64,000 nt of DNA, taken from Oceaniglobus roseus. Lineage in GTDB: Bacteria; Pseudomonadota; Alphaproteobacteria; Rhodobacterales; Rhodobacteraceae. The stretch is from positions 1 through 64,000 of the forward strand of contig NZ_PNOS01000010.1 of NCBI RefSeq assembly GCF_002869745.1, read 5' to 3'. The position numbers and the translations under genes were made by a program. Below the pieces are notes generated by a model. The model searched no databases. It was not told the DNA's origin and saw only the letters and a list, made by a program, of their open reading frames with translations. How positions within the stretch are numbered: position 1 is the stretch's first letter; each line of letters starts with the position of its first letter. Below, piece after piece: positions 1-7,830 of this stretch.

Positions 1-212
1 GGCGGCGCCTCGGGCGGTTCGGTGCCCGCGGGCTGCGCCGCCTCGGGCGCCACGTCGGGGCGGGTCAGGGCGGCGAACTGCTCCTCGCTCATCAGCGTGA
101 CGTTGGCGACCTCGGGGGGCGGCAGCGGTTCGCTCGAGAACATTCCGCCGAACAGCGCGAAGCCGATCAGCAGAAGGTGCGCGCCTCCCGAGATGTAGTG
201 GCCGGTGTTCAC
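1..212 (-). CDS. tolA: TolA, energy-transducing protein of the Tol-Pal system (N-terminal part)
   Basis: Partial: the 3' end lies outside the window. The visible 70 codons start at a GTG preceded by a GGGG tract. They encode a short cytoplasmic head, one hydrophobic segment (about residues 6-24, HLLLIGFALFGG), then a Pro/Ala/Glu-rich periplasmic stretch beginning SEPLPPPEVANVTLMS. This is how alphaproteobacterial TolA proteins begin: an inner-membrane anchor that contacts TolQ and TolR, followed by a long arm reaching TolB and Pal. The gene lies 10 nt downstream of tolR in the same direction, and that position carries much of the call. The domain III that would confirm TolA is not visible. 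Confidence 0.8.
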   Translation of the reverse strand, partial: MNTGHYISGGAHLLLIGFALFGGMFSSEPLPPPEVANVTLMSEEQFAALTRPDVAPEAAQPAGTEPPEAP

Positions 213-222
213 GGGCGGCCCC

Positions 223-723
223 CTAGTTCCCTGTGCCGGTCTGCGGCGCCGGGTCCGTCCCGTCGAGACGCGGGCCGCCGGAATCAGTGACGAGCCCGAT
301 GTTGGAGAAACCCGCCGAATTCAGCGCCCCCATCAGCTGCACCACCCGTTCATAGGGAATGGTGCCGTCGGCGCGCACGAAGACCTTGTCCGACGTCCGC
401 TCGGCCGCGATGGCGCGCAGCTGGGCGATCAGGTCCAGGCTCTCGGTCTCGTTGTTCATCAGCAGGATCCGGCCGTCGCCGGTGAGCGTGATCGTCAGCG
501 GCTCCTCGTTCTCGACCGGCAGCGCCTCGGCGCTGGTCTTCGGCAGGTCGATCGGCACGCCCACGGTCAGCAGCGGGGCGGCCACCATGAAGACGATCAG
601 AAGCACCAGCATCACGTCCACGAAGGGCGTGACGTTGATGTCCGACATAGGCTTCCTGCGGCTCCTGCGGCGCCGACGTCCGCCGCCGCCGCCGCTGTCC
701 TTCGCGATGACCCCTGCCCCCAT
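223..723 (-). CDS. tolR: TolR, ExbD/TolR family proton-channel subunit
   Basis: 166 aa. A Gly/Arg-rich cytoplasmic N-terminus (GGGGGRRRRRSRRK) leads into the family signature SDINVTPFVDVMLVLLIVF and a single transmembrane helix at about residues 33-51. Asp36 sits where the essential pore aspartate of TolR/ExbD is found. The rest is a periplasmic domain ending in the typical IGLVTD strand plus a Pro/Thr-rich tail. With TolQ it forms the proton-driven motor that powers TolA for outer-membrane constriction at division. The start lies 1 nt after the tolQ stop (TGA-C-ATG), so translation is probably coupled. An internal ATG at residue 26 is an alternative start, but it would remove the basic head. 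Confidence 0.96.
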   Translation of the reverse strand: MGAGVIAKDSGGGGGRRRRRSRRKPMSDINVTPFVDVMLVLLIVFMVAAPLLTVGVPIDLPKTSAEALPVENEEPLTITLTGDGRILLMNNETESLDLIAQLRAIAAERTSDKVFVRADGTIPYERVVQLMGALNSAGFSNIGLVTDSGGPRLDGTDPAPQTGTGN

Positions 724-724
724 G

Positions 725-1420
725 TCAGCTGTCCAGCTGGCGCGACAGGATGGTGGCGAATTCGTCGGCGAAGCTTTCGTAGCCGCGCACGATCCGGTCC
801 TGGTCGGACGAGAGCTTGTTGTAGAAGATGACCGCCGGGATCGCCGCCATCAGGCCAAGGCCCGTGGCCAGCAGCGCCTCGGCGATGCCCGGCGCGACGA
901 CGGCCAGGTTCGTGTTCTGCGCCTGGGCGATGCCGATGAAGGCGTTCATGATCCCCCAGACCGTGCCGAACAGCCCGACGAAGGGCGCGGTGGACCCGAC
1001 GGTGGCAAGCAGCGGCAAGCCCCTCTCCAGGCTTTCCGACTCCTTCGCGATGGCGACGTCCATCGACCGGTCGATGCGCGCCTGCGCCCCCGGGATCAGC
1101 GCGCCGTCGTTCCTGTGCGAGCGGCGCCATTCGGTCATGCCCGCGGCGAAGACCGACTCCGCCCGCCCCGAGGGGTCGGGACCGATCTTGTCATAAAGTT
1201 CGTCCAGCGGCTCGCCCGACCAGAAGGCGGCGTCGAAGCGCGCGGCCTCGCGGCGGGCACGGGCGAAGACGATGTGTTTCTGGATGATGATCGCCCAGGC
1301 CCAGAAGGAGGCGAAGATCAGCAACAGCATGACGAGTTTGACCGTCAGCGTCGCGTGGGCGAACATGCCCCACAGCGAGAAGTCGACATCCTGCGCCAGC
1401 GCGAGGGTTTCCGTTTCCAT
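725..1420 (-). CDS. tolQ: TolQ, MotA/TolQ/ExbB proton-channel protein
   Basis: 231 aa, normal family length. There are three membrane helices, at about residues 27-47, 137-165 and 175-200. The last two carry the conserved channel sequences LLATVGSTAPFVGLFGTVWG and APGIAEALLATGLGLMAAIP. The large cytoplasmic loop between helices 1 and 2 is also typical. TolQ forms the pentamer around the TolR dimer in the inner membrane and harvests the proton motive force for the Tol-Pal envelope machine. First gene of the tight tolQ-tolR-tolA series. About 136 bp separate it from ybgC upstream, enough for its own promoter, although ybgC-tol co-transcription is common in proteobacteria. Confidence 0.97.
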   Translation of the reverse strand: METETLALAQDVDFSLWGMFAHATLTVKLVMLLLIFASFWAWAIIIQKHIVFARARREAARFDAAFWSGEPLDELYDKIGPDPSGRAESVFAAGMTEWRRSHRNDGALIPGAQARIDRSMDVAIAKESESLERGLPLLATVGSTAPFVGLFGTVWGIMNAFIGIAQAQNTNLAVVAPGIAEALLATGLGLMAAIPAVIFYNKLSSDQDRIVRGYESFADEFATILSRQLDS

Positions 1421-1556
1421 ATGACCTGCTCTTTTCCGCGGCCGTTCTGTGCCGACCTTCGGAACGCGATTCTATAGTATCGCCGCAAGGATTCCAACGC
1501 CCCTCGGATCACAGGCCCGTTTCCCCGCCGATGCCGCCCCCCTCGCCCGGGTCGGA

Positions 1557-1955
1557 TCACCCCAGGCGGGCACGCAGCGGGGCGGGCAGGCGCGCCGCGC
1601 GACCGTCCGCGCCGATGGCGGCCAGGGTCACGCGGGCGCGGAACAGTTGCGTATCGCCGCGCAGCACCGACTGGCGCAGGACCAGCCGCGCGCCGGTCGC
1701 AGCTTCCAGGGCGGTGGTGACGGTCAGTTCGTCGTCGTACTGCGCCGGGCTCAGGTAATCCGCCTCGATCCGGCGGACGGCGAAGACGATCCCCTCCTCG
1801 GCGCGAAGCCGCCGCTGGTCGATGCCGATGCTGCGCACCCATTCGCTGCGTCCGCGCTCGATGAACTTCAGGTAGTTGGCGTAATAGACGATCCCGGCGA
1901 GATCCGTGTCCTCGTAGTAGACGCGGCAGATGAATTTGTGGACGGCGTCCTGCAT
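1557..1955 (-). CDS. ybgC: Tol-Pal-associated acyl-CoA thioesterase YbgC
   Basis: 132 aa, hot-dog-fold 4-hydroxybenzoyl-CoA thioesterase family. The sequence right after the start, HKFICRVYYEDTDLAGIVYY, contains the family catalytic motif YxxTDxxG with the active Asp, followed by ANYLKFIERGRSEW. I chose the ATG at 1955 because it follows an AAGGGGGA ribosome-binding site and matches where family members begin; a longer frame upstream adds 13 residues of unlike sequence. It hydrolyses short-chain acyl-CoA or acyl-carrier substrates and sits next to tolQRA in most proteobacteria. Its exact link to Tol-Pal is not settled. Confidence 0.95.
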   Translation of the reverse strand: MQDAVHKFICRVYYEDTDLAGIVYYANYLKFIERGRSEWVRSIGIDQRRLRAEEGIVFAVRRIEADYLSPAQYDDELTVTTALEAATGARLVLRQSVLRGDTQLFRARVTLAAIGADGRAARLPAPLRARLG

Positions 1956-2052
1956 GGCGGTCCCCCTTGGCTGTCCGAGGTGCGTGGGTCGCACGGAGGG
2001 CGGGGCGGCTGCAATCCCCGGCGCCTGGCCGCCGCCCGGAGTGCGCGGGCCG

Positions 2053-2679
2053 TCAGCCCGCCCGGTTCATCCGCGCGAAGAGGCGCAGCGCATGGGACGG
2101 GTCGCGCGCGGCTGGCGGCAGGACCGGATCGTAGGCGGCGCGGACCAGGTCGCCGATCTCGGGGCGCAGGATGGTCTGCCCCGATGGCACGGTGGCGAGC
2201 GGCGAGCGGGTGGTGAAGGCGGTGTCGGACCACAGCAGGATCGTCTGCACCGCCTGCGACAGCGACAGCGTGTCGGCCGAAACCGAGGACAGGTGATCGT
2301 CCATCCGCAGGAACACGAAGGCCGCCTTGATCGCCCCGGCCTCGTCGAAGCGGAAGATGCGGTACTGGTTGGCATCGGCCGCCTTCAGCCGGTCGAGCAG
2401 CGGGCCGAGGTCGGGAATCATCCGCTCCAGCCCCGGCACGCCGGTCAGGTCGTCCCAGGCGCGCAGGAAGAAGATCATCAGGTTGGCGCCGAGTTCGGGG
2501 TCGGTCTCGGCCATCTTGTGCCCGGCGAGGGTCACAACGGCCTCGATCGCGCCCTTCACCACCGGCAGCGTCTCGTCCTCGACCCCGAAGACCACGGGCA
2601 CCAACGGCCGCCCCCATCGCGCAAAGGCGAAGCTGCCGTCGGCGCGGGTGAAATGGGCGGTGACGTCCTCGGGGGTCAT
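2053..2679 (-). CDS. conserved protein of unknown function
   Basis: 208 aa, soluble-looking, no signal peptide or membrane helix. It begins MTPEDVTAHFTRADGSFAFARWGRP and has an overall acidic, globular composition. I recognise no catalytic motif; the style (DxxRIFRFDEAGAIKAAFVFLRMDDHL) resembles uncharacterised proteins conserved in Rhodobacteraceae. It lies between ybgC and yebC on the same strand, separated from yebC by an 82-bp gap holding a perfect 22-bp palindrome. In many relatives ruvCAB occupies the interval next to ybgC; those genes are absent here. No function can be assigned from the sequence alone. Confidence 0.8.
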   Translation of the reverse strand: MTPEDVTAHFTRADGSFAFARWGRPLVPVVFGVEDETLPVVKGAIEAVVTLAGHKMAETDPELGANLMIFFLRAWDDLTGVPGLERMIPDLGPLLDRLKAADANQYRIFRFDEAGAIKAAFVFLRMDDHLSSVSADTLSLSQAVQTILLWSDTAFTTRSPLATVPSGQTILRPEIGDLVRAAYDPVLPPAARDPSHALRLFARMNRAG

Positions 2680-2712
2680 CGGCCGCGGCCCGGAGCACGG
2701 GGGTCTTGCGTA

Positions 2713-2734
2713 GGATGGGTGATATCACCCATCC
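2713..2734. repeat. 22-bp perfect palindrome
   Basis: GGATGGGTGAT followed immediately by its exact reverse complement, with no spacer, in the short gap between yebC and the next gene on the minus strand. No T-run follows on either side, so it is not a canonical intrinsic terminator. It could be a protein-binding site, a cruciform-forming site or one copy of a dispersed extragenic repeat. Confidence 0.85.
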
Positions 2735-2761
2735 TGCCGGCGAGAGGCAGGCAATACGCCA

Positions 2762-3502
2762 TCACAGCGCCGCAGCCACCTCTTCGGAAATGTCGAAGTT
2801 GGCGGTGACGGACTGCACGTCGTCGTCGTCCTCCAGCGCCTCGATCAGCTTCATCAGCTTCTGCGCGTTCTCGAGGTCGAGCTCGGTGCGGGTCTGCGGC
2901 TTCCAGATCAGCTTCGTCGTCTCGGACTCCCCGAGTTGCGCCTCCAGCGCCGTCGCGACCTCGTTCAGGTCGGTGTCGGCGCAATAGATCCAGTGCCCGT
3001 CGTCGTCGCTCTCCACGTCCTCGGCCCCGGCCTCGATCGCGGCCATCATCACGTCGTCGGCGGACCCGGCCGAGGCGGGATACATGATCTCGCCCTTGCG
3101 GTCGAACATGAACGACACGCTCCCGGTCTCGCCGAGGTTGCCGCCGTTCTTGGTGAAGGTCGAGCGCACGTTGGACGCGGTGCGGTTGCGGTTGTCGGTC
3201 ATCGCCTCGACGATCACCGCCACGCCGTTCGGCCCGTAGCCTTCGTAGCGGATCTCGTCATAGTTCTCGGCGTCGCCGCCGACGGCCTTCTGGATCGCCC
3301 GCTGGATCACGTCCTTCGGAACCGAGACCGCCTTGGCTTCCTTCACCGCGAGGCGCAGGCGCGGATTCTTGTCGGGATCGGGGTCGCCCATCTTGGCGGC
3401 GACCGTGATCTCCTTGCTCAGCTTGGAGAACACCTTCGCACGGGCCGCGTCCTGACGCCCCTTGCGATGCTGGATGTTCGCCCATTTCGAATGGCCTGCC
3501 AT
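2762..3502 (-). CDS. yebC: YebC/PmpR (TACO1) family protein
   Basis: 246 aa, the standard family length. It opens with the family hallmark [19 protein letters not shown] and continues with the conserved [20 protein letters not shown] and the middle-domain [14 protein letters not shown]. Members were annotated as DNA-binding regulators; other members (TACO1, and bacterial YebC) act in translation, helping ribosomes through difficult sequences such as proline runs. The sequence cannot distinguish the two roles. It is cytosolic. The ATG follows a purine-rich stretch (CGGGAGAG) that can serve as ribosome-binding site. No partner gene overlaps it. Confidence 0.96.
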   Translation of the reverse strand: MAGHSKWANIQHRKGRQDAARAKVFSKLSKEITVAAKMGDPDPDKNPRLRLAVKEAKAVSVPKDVIQRAIQKAVGGDAENYDEIRYEGYGPNGVAVIVEAMTDNRNRTASNVRSTFTKNGGNLGETGSVSFMFDRKGEIMYPASAGSADDVMMAAIEAGAEDVESDDDGHWIYCADTDLNEVATALEAQLGESETTKLIWKPQTRTELDLENAQKLMKLIEALEDDDDVQSVTANFDISEEVAAAL

Positions 3503-3606
3503 GGCTCCGACTCTCCCGATCCCGACTGTCGTGATGATGCGCGCCTCTCTAGCGCAAGCCGGGGGGGTGCATCAAGCCTTGCGGCGGGGGGCGCGGGAAG
3601 GGGCGT

Positions 3607-3861
3607 TCAGCGGTCGCTGTCCCAGGCCTGGATCCGCGACATCGCCAGCTGGAACAGGCCGTAGACCAGGGCGACCCCCGGCAGCAGCGCCATCCAGCCG
3701 TCGTCGGCCAGGGCGATGCTCGCCACCGCCACGCCGACGAGCATCGCGGTGAGCGTCAGCCCCAGCAGGAAACAGGCGACCGGGCGGCGGAGATGCATCA
3801 GCGCCTCTCCGAGGCCGAGGCGCTGGCGCGCGTAGTCGGGAATGTAGTTGGCCTCAGACAT
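3607..3861 (-). CDS. small two-helix membrane protein of unknown function
   Basis: 84 aa. A short hydrophilic head (MSEANYIPDYARQRLGL) precedes two hydrophobic helices at about residues 29-50 and 56-76, and the protein ends with a charged tail (MSRIQAWDSDR). Its start overlaps the stop of the upstream 61-aa gene in an 8-nt ATGTCTGA, a strong sign that both are real and translationally coupled. I do not recognise a family. Fate of the pair (regulator, complex subunit or toxin-like peptide) cannot be decided from sequence. Confidence 0.7.
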   Translation of the reverse strand: MSEANYIPDYARQRLGLGEALMHLRRPVACFLLGLTLTAMLVGVAVASIALADDGWMALLPGVALVYGLFQLAMSRIQAWDSDR

Positions 3862-4039
3862 CGGAACCTCTCAGGCAGGCGCGCATCAGCAGCAGGCTGG
3901 CACAGACAAGCGGGATCATCGCGACAAGACCGTGGCTCAGGTGGACGGGATCGGCCCGCAGGACCGCGACTGCCAGGATGGCCAACGCGGTGAACAGGAC
4001 TGTACCGAGAACGAGCGGCAGAGCAGAGCGGCGGGTCAT
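3854..4039 (-). CDS. tiny two-helix membrane protein of unknown function
   Basis: 61 aa, almost entirely membrane-embedded: helices at about residues 6-27 (LPLVLGTVLFTALAILAVAV) and 35-53. First gene of a two-gene unit, coupled by an 8-nt overlap to the 84-aa membrane protein. Upstream lies a 390-bp gene-free stretch with clustered inverted repeats, so this pair may be specifically regulated. No family recognised. Its small size makes it easy to miss in automatic annotation; the overlap and consistent hydrophobic design are the evidence that it is a gene. Confidence 0.62.
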   Translation of the reverse strand: MTRRSALPLVLGTVLFTALAILAVAVLRADPVHLSHGLVAMIPLVCASLLLMRACLRGSDV

Positions 4040-4429
4040 GTCGGTTCTCCATCTGGATGCAACCTCAGGGTGTTTTTGAATCGTGTCGGAATCCGGGCAA
4101 GGATAAGGCGCGGCCGGATTTGCCGCGAGAATCCTGACCGACAGGACAGGTCAGCCTAAAAAATGGGCAAAAAACCTGACTTTTGAGACAGGTGGCCAGG
4201 CCGCCTCAGGGCGGAACCTGACCCATAAGTCAGGTTTACGCGCCGAATGGGCACAATCCGCCCTGGATCACCGCATTGTCGCGGCGTTGGGGCCGGACCG
4301 GGCGAATCGCCAGTCGGAGAGAAAACGCCGAGTCGCCTTTCCAGACCGTTAATCGTCCGCCTCCGCCTTTGCTCCCCGGGGCGCCGCCGCTAGAGTGGCG
4401 AAAAACGAACCGTATGAGGATCGGCAGTC
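4040..4429. other. 390-bp gene-free divergent intergenic region
   Basis: Separates the two small membrane genes (minus) from the lytic transglycosylase (plus). It is lower in GC than its neighbours near 4140-4240, where three CTGAC/GTCAG dyads lie (listed separately). A small GC hairpin, CCGCC-TCAG-GGCGG, occupies 4201-4214 directly beside the best dyad. I see no convincing coding frame here. Confidence 0.7.
4134..4236. promoter_or_regulatory. cluster of three CTGAC/GTCAG inverted repeats (candidate operators)
   Basis: The best copy is AACCTGAC (4215-4222), 6-nt spacer, GTCAGGTT (4229-4236), perfect over 8 bp per arm. A second is CTGACC (4134-4139), 9-nt spacer, GGTCAG (4149-4154). A third is imperfect: AACCTGAC (4173-4180) followed by GACAGGT (4187-4193). 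Three related dyads within about 100 bp between divergent genes look like multiple sites for one dimeric regulator. The regulator is unknown, and paired hairpins of a small RNA are an alternative reading. Confidence 0.5.
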
Positions 4430-5575
4430 ATGTCCATTTCACGACGCAACGTCACGCTGGGTCTCGCGCTGTCCGCGCTTTCGGCCTGCGGTGCCGCGCC
4501 GCGTTTCTCCGGTCCCGCGGCCGGCGGCCCCGACCCGGCCTTCCTGCCCCAGCCGAACCCGGGCTGGGACGCCTGGGTCGCGGGCTTCAAGGGGCGCGCC
4601 GCCGCCCGCGGGATCGCGCCCGCCACCCTCGACACCGCCTTCCGCGGCGCGGGCTTCCTGCCCGGCGTGATCGAGCGCGACAGGAACCAGACCGAGTTCA
4701 AGCGCTCGCTCGAGGATTACCTCTCCATCGCCGCCAGCGACGAACGGGTGGCGAAGGGCCGCGCCAACTATGCCCGCTACCGCGGCCTGCTGAACGAGAT
4801 CGAGGCGCGCTACGGCGTTTCCGCCGCCATCGTCACCGCCGTCTGGGGGCTCGAAAGCATGTACGGCGAGCGGCGGGGCACGGTGCCGGTCGTCTCCGGC
4901 CTCTCCACCCTCGCCTACGAGGGCCGGCGGGGCGAGTTCTTCGAGAACCAGCTGATGGCGGCGCTGAAGATCCTGCAGAACGGCGACACGACGCCCGCCA
5001 ACATGACCGGCAGCTGGGCCGGGGCGATGGGCCACACGCAGTTCATCCCCGCGTCCTACCTGGGCTATGCCGTCGACTTCCGCGGCGACGGGCGGCGCGA
5101 CATCTGGAGCGAGGATCCCACCGACGCGCTGGCCTCCACGGCCAACTACCTCTCCCGCTCCGGCTGGCGGCGGGGCGAGGCATGGGGCGGCGAGACCGGC
5201 AGCCCCGGCGCCGCCGTCGGCGGGCGGACGCTCCAGCCGCAGGCGGGCGGTCCGGTCTTCGTCGTCGGGCGCAATTTCGGGGTCATCAAGCGCTACAACA
5301 ACTCCGACGCCTATGCGATCGGCGTCGGCCACCTCGCCGACCGGATCGCCGGGGCGGGACCGCTCCGGGGCACCTTCGGGCCGGACGAGAACGGGCTCAC
5401 CAAGGCCGACCGGCAGGAGCTCCAGAACCGCCTGACCCGCGCGGGATATGATACCGGCGGCACGGACGGGGTGATCGGGACGAACAGCCGCGCGGCGATC
5501 TCGGCCTACCAGCAGGCCCGCGGCATGGCGGTGACGGGCGAACCCTCGGTCGCGCTGCTCGCCAGCCTGCGCTGA
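4430..5575 (+). CDS. lytic murein transglycosylase, MltB-type, with C-terminal peptidoglycan-binding domain
   Basis: 381 aa. The N-terminus MSISRRNVTLGLALSALSAC combines a twin-arginine-like SRR with a lipobox (LSAC), suggesting an exported lipoprotein. The SLT_2 catalytic domain covers about residues 30-310. Glu142, in AVWGLESMYG, matches the MltB-family catalytic acid, and GAMGHTQFIPASY is the second conserved block. Residues about 325-381 form a PG_binding_1 domain (LTRAGYDTGGTDGVIGTNS). It should cleave the MurNAc-GlcNAc bond with 1,6-anhydro product formation, in the periplasm at a membrane. Stand-alone gene, downstream of the inverted-repeat cluster. Membrane-bound versus soluble is not certain because Rhodobacteraceae have several paralogues. 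Confidence 0.93.
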   Translation: MSISRRNVTLGLALSALSACGAAPRFSGPAAGGPDPAFLPQPNPGWDAWVAGFKGRAAARGIAPATLDTAFRGAGFLPGVIERDRNQTEFKRSLEDYLSIAASDERVAKGRANYARYRGLLNEIEARYGVSAAIVTAVWGLESMYGERRGTVPVVSGLSTLAYEGRRGEFFENQLMAALKILQNGDTTPANMTGSWAGAMGHTQFIPASYLGYAVDFRGDGRRDIWSEDPTDALASTANYLSRSGWRRGEAWGGETGSPGAAVGGRTLQPQAGGPVFVVGRNFGVIKRYNNSDAYAIGVGHLADRIAGAGPLRGTFGPDENGLTKADRQELQNRLTRAGYDTGGTDGVIGTNSRAAISAYQQARGMAVTGEPSVALLASLR

Positions 5576-5692
5576 GGCCGCCGCAGCGCGTCACGGCGCG
5601 CCGAGGGGCGGCGGGGCCCCGTCCCCGCCGAAGCGGGGATGGGGAACAGGGCGTGGCGCGGAACGCGCCGCCTTGAAATCGGTCCTGCCGGA

Positions 5693-6055
5693 TCAGACGC
5701 CCCCCGGCAGGCCGAAGGCGGCGTTCTCCAGCGACAGGACCGTGGTGCCCCCGCCCTCGGTCCTGACCAGCACCCGGCGCGGGGCGAGGCGGCCCGCGGG
5801 CAGCTCCACCCGGTAGGGCAGCAGGTGCGGGCAGCCCTGGAGCGTGCCGCTCCACTGCCGCGCGGCGCCGGGTCGGATCGCGACGCAGAGGCTCGCGTCG
5901 GAGAACTGCACCGTCACCGTGTCGCGGTAGAGAATCGCCTGGCGCGGCGCGGCCCCGCCCCCTCCGGTCGCGGACGCCGGGACCGGCGCGGAGCGCGGCG
6001 CCGCCCCGCAGCCCGCCAGCGCGGCGCAGAGCAGAAGGAGGCCGAGCCGCCTCAC
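5693..6055 (-). CDS. small putative lipoprotein
   Basis: 120 aa from a GTG at 6055, which overlaps the TGA of the upstream permease gene (GTGA). The signal sequence MRRLGLLLLCAALAGC has a clean lipobox with Cys16. The mature part has an Ala/Pro/Ser-rich linker, then a compact domain with two cysteines (SLCVAIRPG and LQGCPHLLPYRVELP), probably disulphide-bonded in the periplasm. A longer frame starting at 6085 would bury the signal peptide behind a hydrophilic extension, so GTG is preferred. Family not recognised. The GTGA coupling suggests production with the SLC13 transporter, perhaps only by operon position. Confidence 0.75.
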   Translation of the reverse strand: MRRLGLLLLCAALAGCGAAPRSAPVPASATGGGGAAPRQAILYRDTVTVQFSDASLCVAIRPGAARQWSGTLQGCPHLLPYRVELPAGRLAPRRVLVRTEGGGTTVLSLENAAFGLPGGV

Positions 6056-7830
6056 AGCGGCCAGATCAGCGGGATGGTCACGCATGCGGTCAGCCCCAGC
6101 AGGATGTTGAGCGGGATGCCAACCCGCAGGTAATCGGTGAACTTGTACCCCCCCGGCCCGTAGACCAGCGTGTTCGTCTGGTATCCGATGGGGGTCGAGA
6201 AGGCCGCCGAGGCCGCGAACATCACCGCCACCACCAGCCCCCGCGGGTCGAGCCCGAGGGCATTGCCAAGCTCGATGGCGATGGGGGTGAAGATCACCCC
6301 GATGGCGTTGTTGCTAACCATCTCGGTCAGGGTCGAGGCGATCAGGTAGAGGCAGAGGATCACCGCCACCGGCGGCAGGTGTTCGAGCCATGGCTCCAGG
6401 GCGCCCACCAGCAGTGTCACCGCGCCGGTGGACTGCATCGCCGCGCCCACGGCGAGCATCGCGAAGATCAGCGCCAGAAGCCGCCCCTCGACGAAGGAGA
6501 AGGCCTCGTCGGCGTCGATGCAGCGGCTGAGCAGGATCACCGTCACCGCCACCACCGCCAGCGCGAAGATCGGCGCGATGCCGAGCGCGGCGAGGATCAC
6601 CACCCCGGTCAGCGCGCCGATGGCGACGGGCGCCTTGTTGCGCCGATAGGCCAGGTCCGAGGGCCTCGCGATGTCGACGAGGTCCATGTCGGCGGCGAGG
6701 CGCTGGATGTCGGCGGGCGCGCCTTCGAGGAGCAGCGTGTCGCCGACCCGCACCACCACGTCGTCGAGCTGCCGCCCGATGTTCTGGTTCCGCCGGTGCA
6801 CCGCGAGCGGATAGACCCCGTAGCGCCGACGCAGGCGCATCGAGCCCAGCGAGCGGCCCACCATCCGCGCGCCCGGCGTGATCAGCACTTCCACCGTGTC
6901 GGTCTGCACCGAGGACAGCTTGTCGACCGAGCGCAGGTCGGCGCTCTGCTGCATGCCCAGCAGCTCGGCCATCTCGGTCCTCAGCACCACCCGGTCCCCG
7001 GCCTCCAGCGTCACGTCGGGGAACTGGCGGCGCAGCGAGGCGTCGCCGCGCAGCACGTCGATCACCCGCACGCCCTCGCGCTTGAACAGGTCCGCCTCCA
7101 TCACCGGCTTGCCGATCAGAGAGGAGGATTCGGGCAGCGCGACCTCGGTGAAGTACTTCATCTTCCGCCGGTCGCCGAGCATCGCCACCATGGTCTGCCG
7201 CTCGGGCAAAAGGCGGCGCCCGACGATGGCCATGTAGGCGCCGCCGATGCAGACCTGCAGGATCCCGAGCGGCGCGATCTCGAAGATCGAGAAGCCTTCC
7301 ATCCCGGACTGCCGCGCCACGCCGTCGACAAGGAGGTTGGTGGAGGTGCCGATCAGCGTGATCGTGCCGCCGAGGATCGCGGCATAGCTGAGCGGGATCA
7401 GCAGTTTCGAGGGCGAGATGCCCATGCGCTTGGCCAGTTGCACGAAGACCGGGATCATCACCACGACCACGGGCGTGTTGTTCATGAAGGCCGAGCCGGC
7501 GGCGACGATCACCAGCGACATCACGATGGTGCGGCGCGGCGCGCTCTCGGCCTGCCGGTCCGCCTGTTCGGTCAGCCATTGCAGCGCGCCGGTCCTGACC
7601 AGCCCGCCCATGATCAGGAACATCGCGGCGATGGTCCAGGGCGCCTGGTTCGAGAACACGGCGATGGCGTCGTCGTAGGGCAGCAGGCCGAGGACGAACA
7701 TCAGCGACGCGCCCGCGATGGCGACCACCTCGGTCGGATAGGTCTCGCGCGCGAACATCACGAACATCACCACGACGACCACGAAGCACAGGATCGCCTG
7801 CGTCATCGGGTCGAAGCTGAAATAGGTCAT
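6052..7830 (-). CDS. SLC13-type anion permease with two TrkA-C domains
   Basis: 592 aa. The two halves of a divalent-anion:sodium symporter (CitMHS/Na_sulph_symp fold) flank a central cytoplasmic insert at about residues 205-380 with two RCK_C/TrkA-C modules (for example FKREGVRVIDVLRGD and DVVVRVGDTLLLEGAP). The first half contains NNTPVVVVMIPVF and the second TEMVSNNAIGVIFTPIA, the paired SNN/NNT substrate-binding signatures. Such proteins carry sulfate, dicarboxylates or related anions; the substrate cannot be read here. The ATG overlaps the DMT exporter stop (ATGA) and the stop overlaps the lipoprotein start, making a three-gene coupled operon. Confidence 0.9.
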   Translation of the reverse strand: MTYFSFDPMTQAILCFVVVVVMFVMFARETYPTEVVAIAGASLMFVLGLLPYDDAIAVFSNQAPWTIAAMFLIMGGLVRTGALQWLTEQADRQAESAPRRTIVMSLVIVAAGSAFMNNTPVVVVMIPVFVQLAKRMGISPSKLLIPLSYAAILGGTITLIGTSTNLLVDGVARQSGMEGFSIFEIAPLGILQVCIGGAYMAIVGRRLLPERQTMVAMLGDRRKMKYFTEVALPESSSLIGKPVMEADLFKREGVRVIDVLRGDASLRRQFPDVTLEAGDRVVLRTEMAELLGMQQSADLRSVDKLSSVQTDTVEVLITPGARMVGRSLGSMRLRRRYGVYPLAVHRRNQNIGRQLDDVVVRVGDTLLLEGAPADIQRLAADMDLVDIARPSDLAYRRNKAPVAIGALTGVVILAALGIAPIFALAVVAVTVILLSRCIDADEAFSFVEGRLLALIFAMLAVGAAMQSTGAVTLLVGALEPWLEHLPPVAVILCLYLIASTLTEMVSNNAIGVIFTPIAIELGNALGLDPRGLVVAVMFAASAAFSTPIGYQTNTLVYGPGGYKFTDYLRVGIPLNILLGLTACVTIPLIWPL

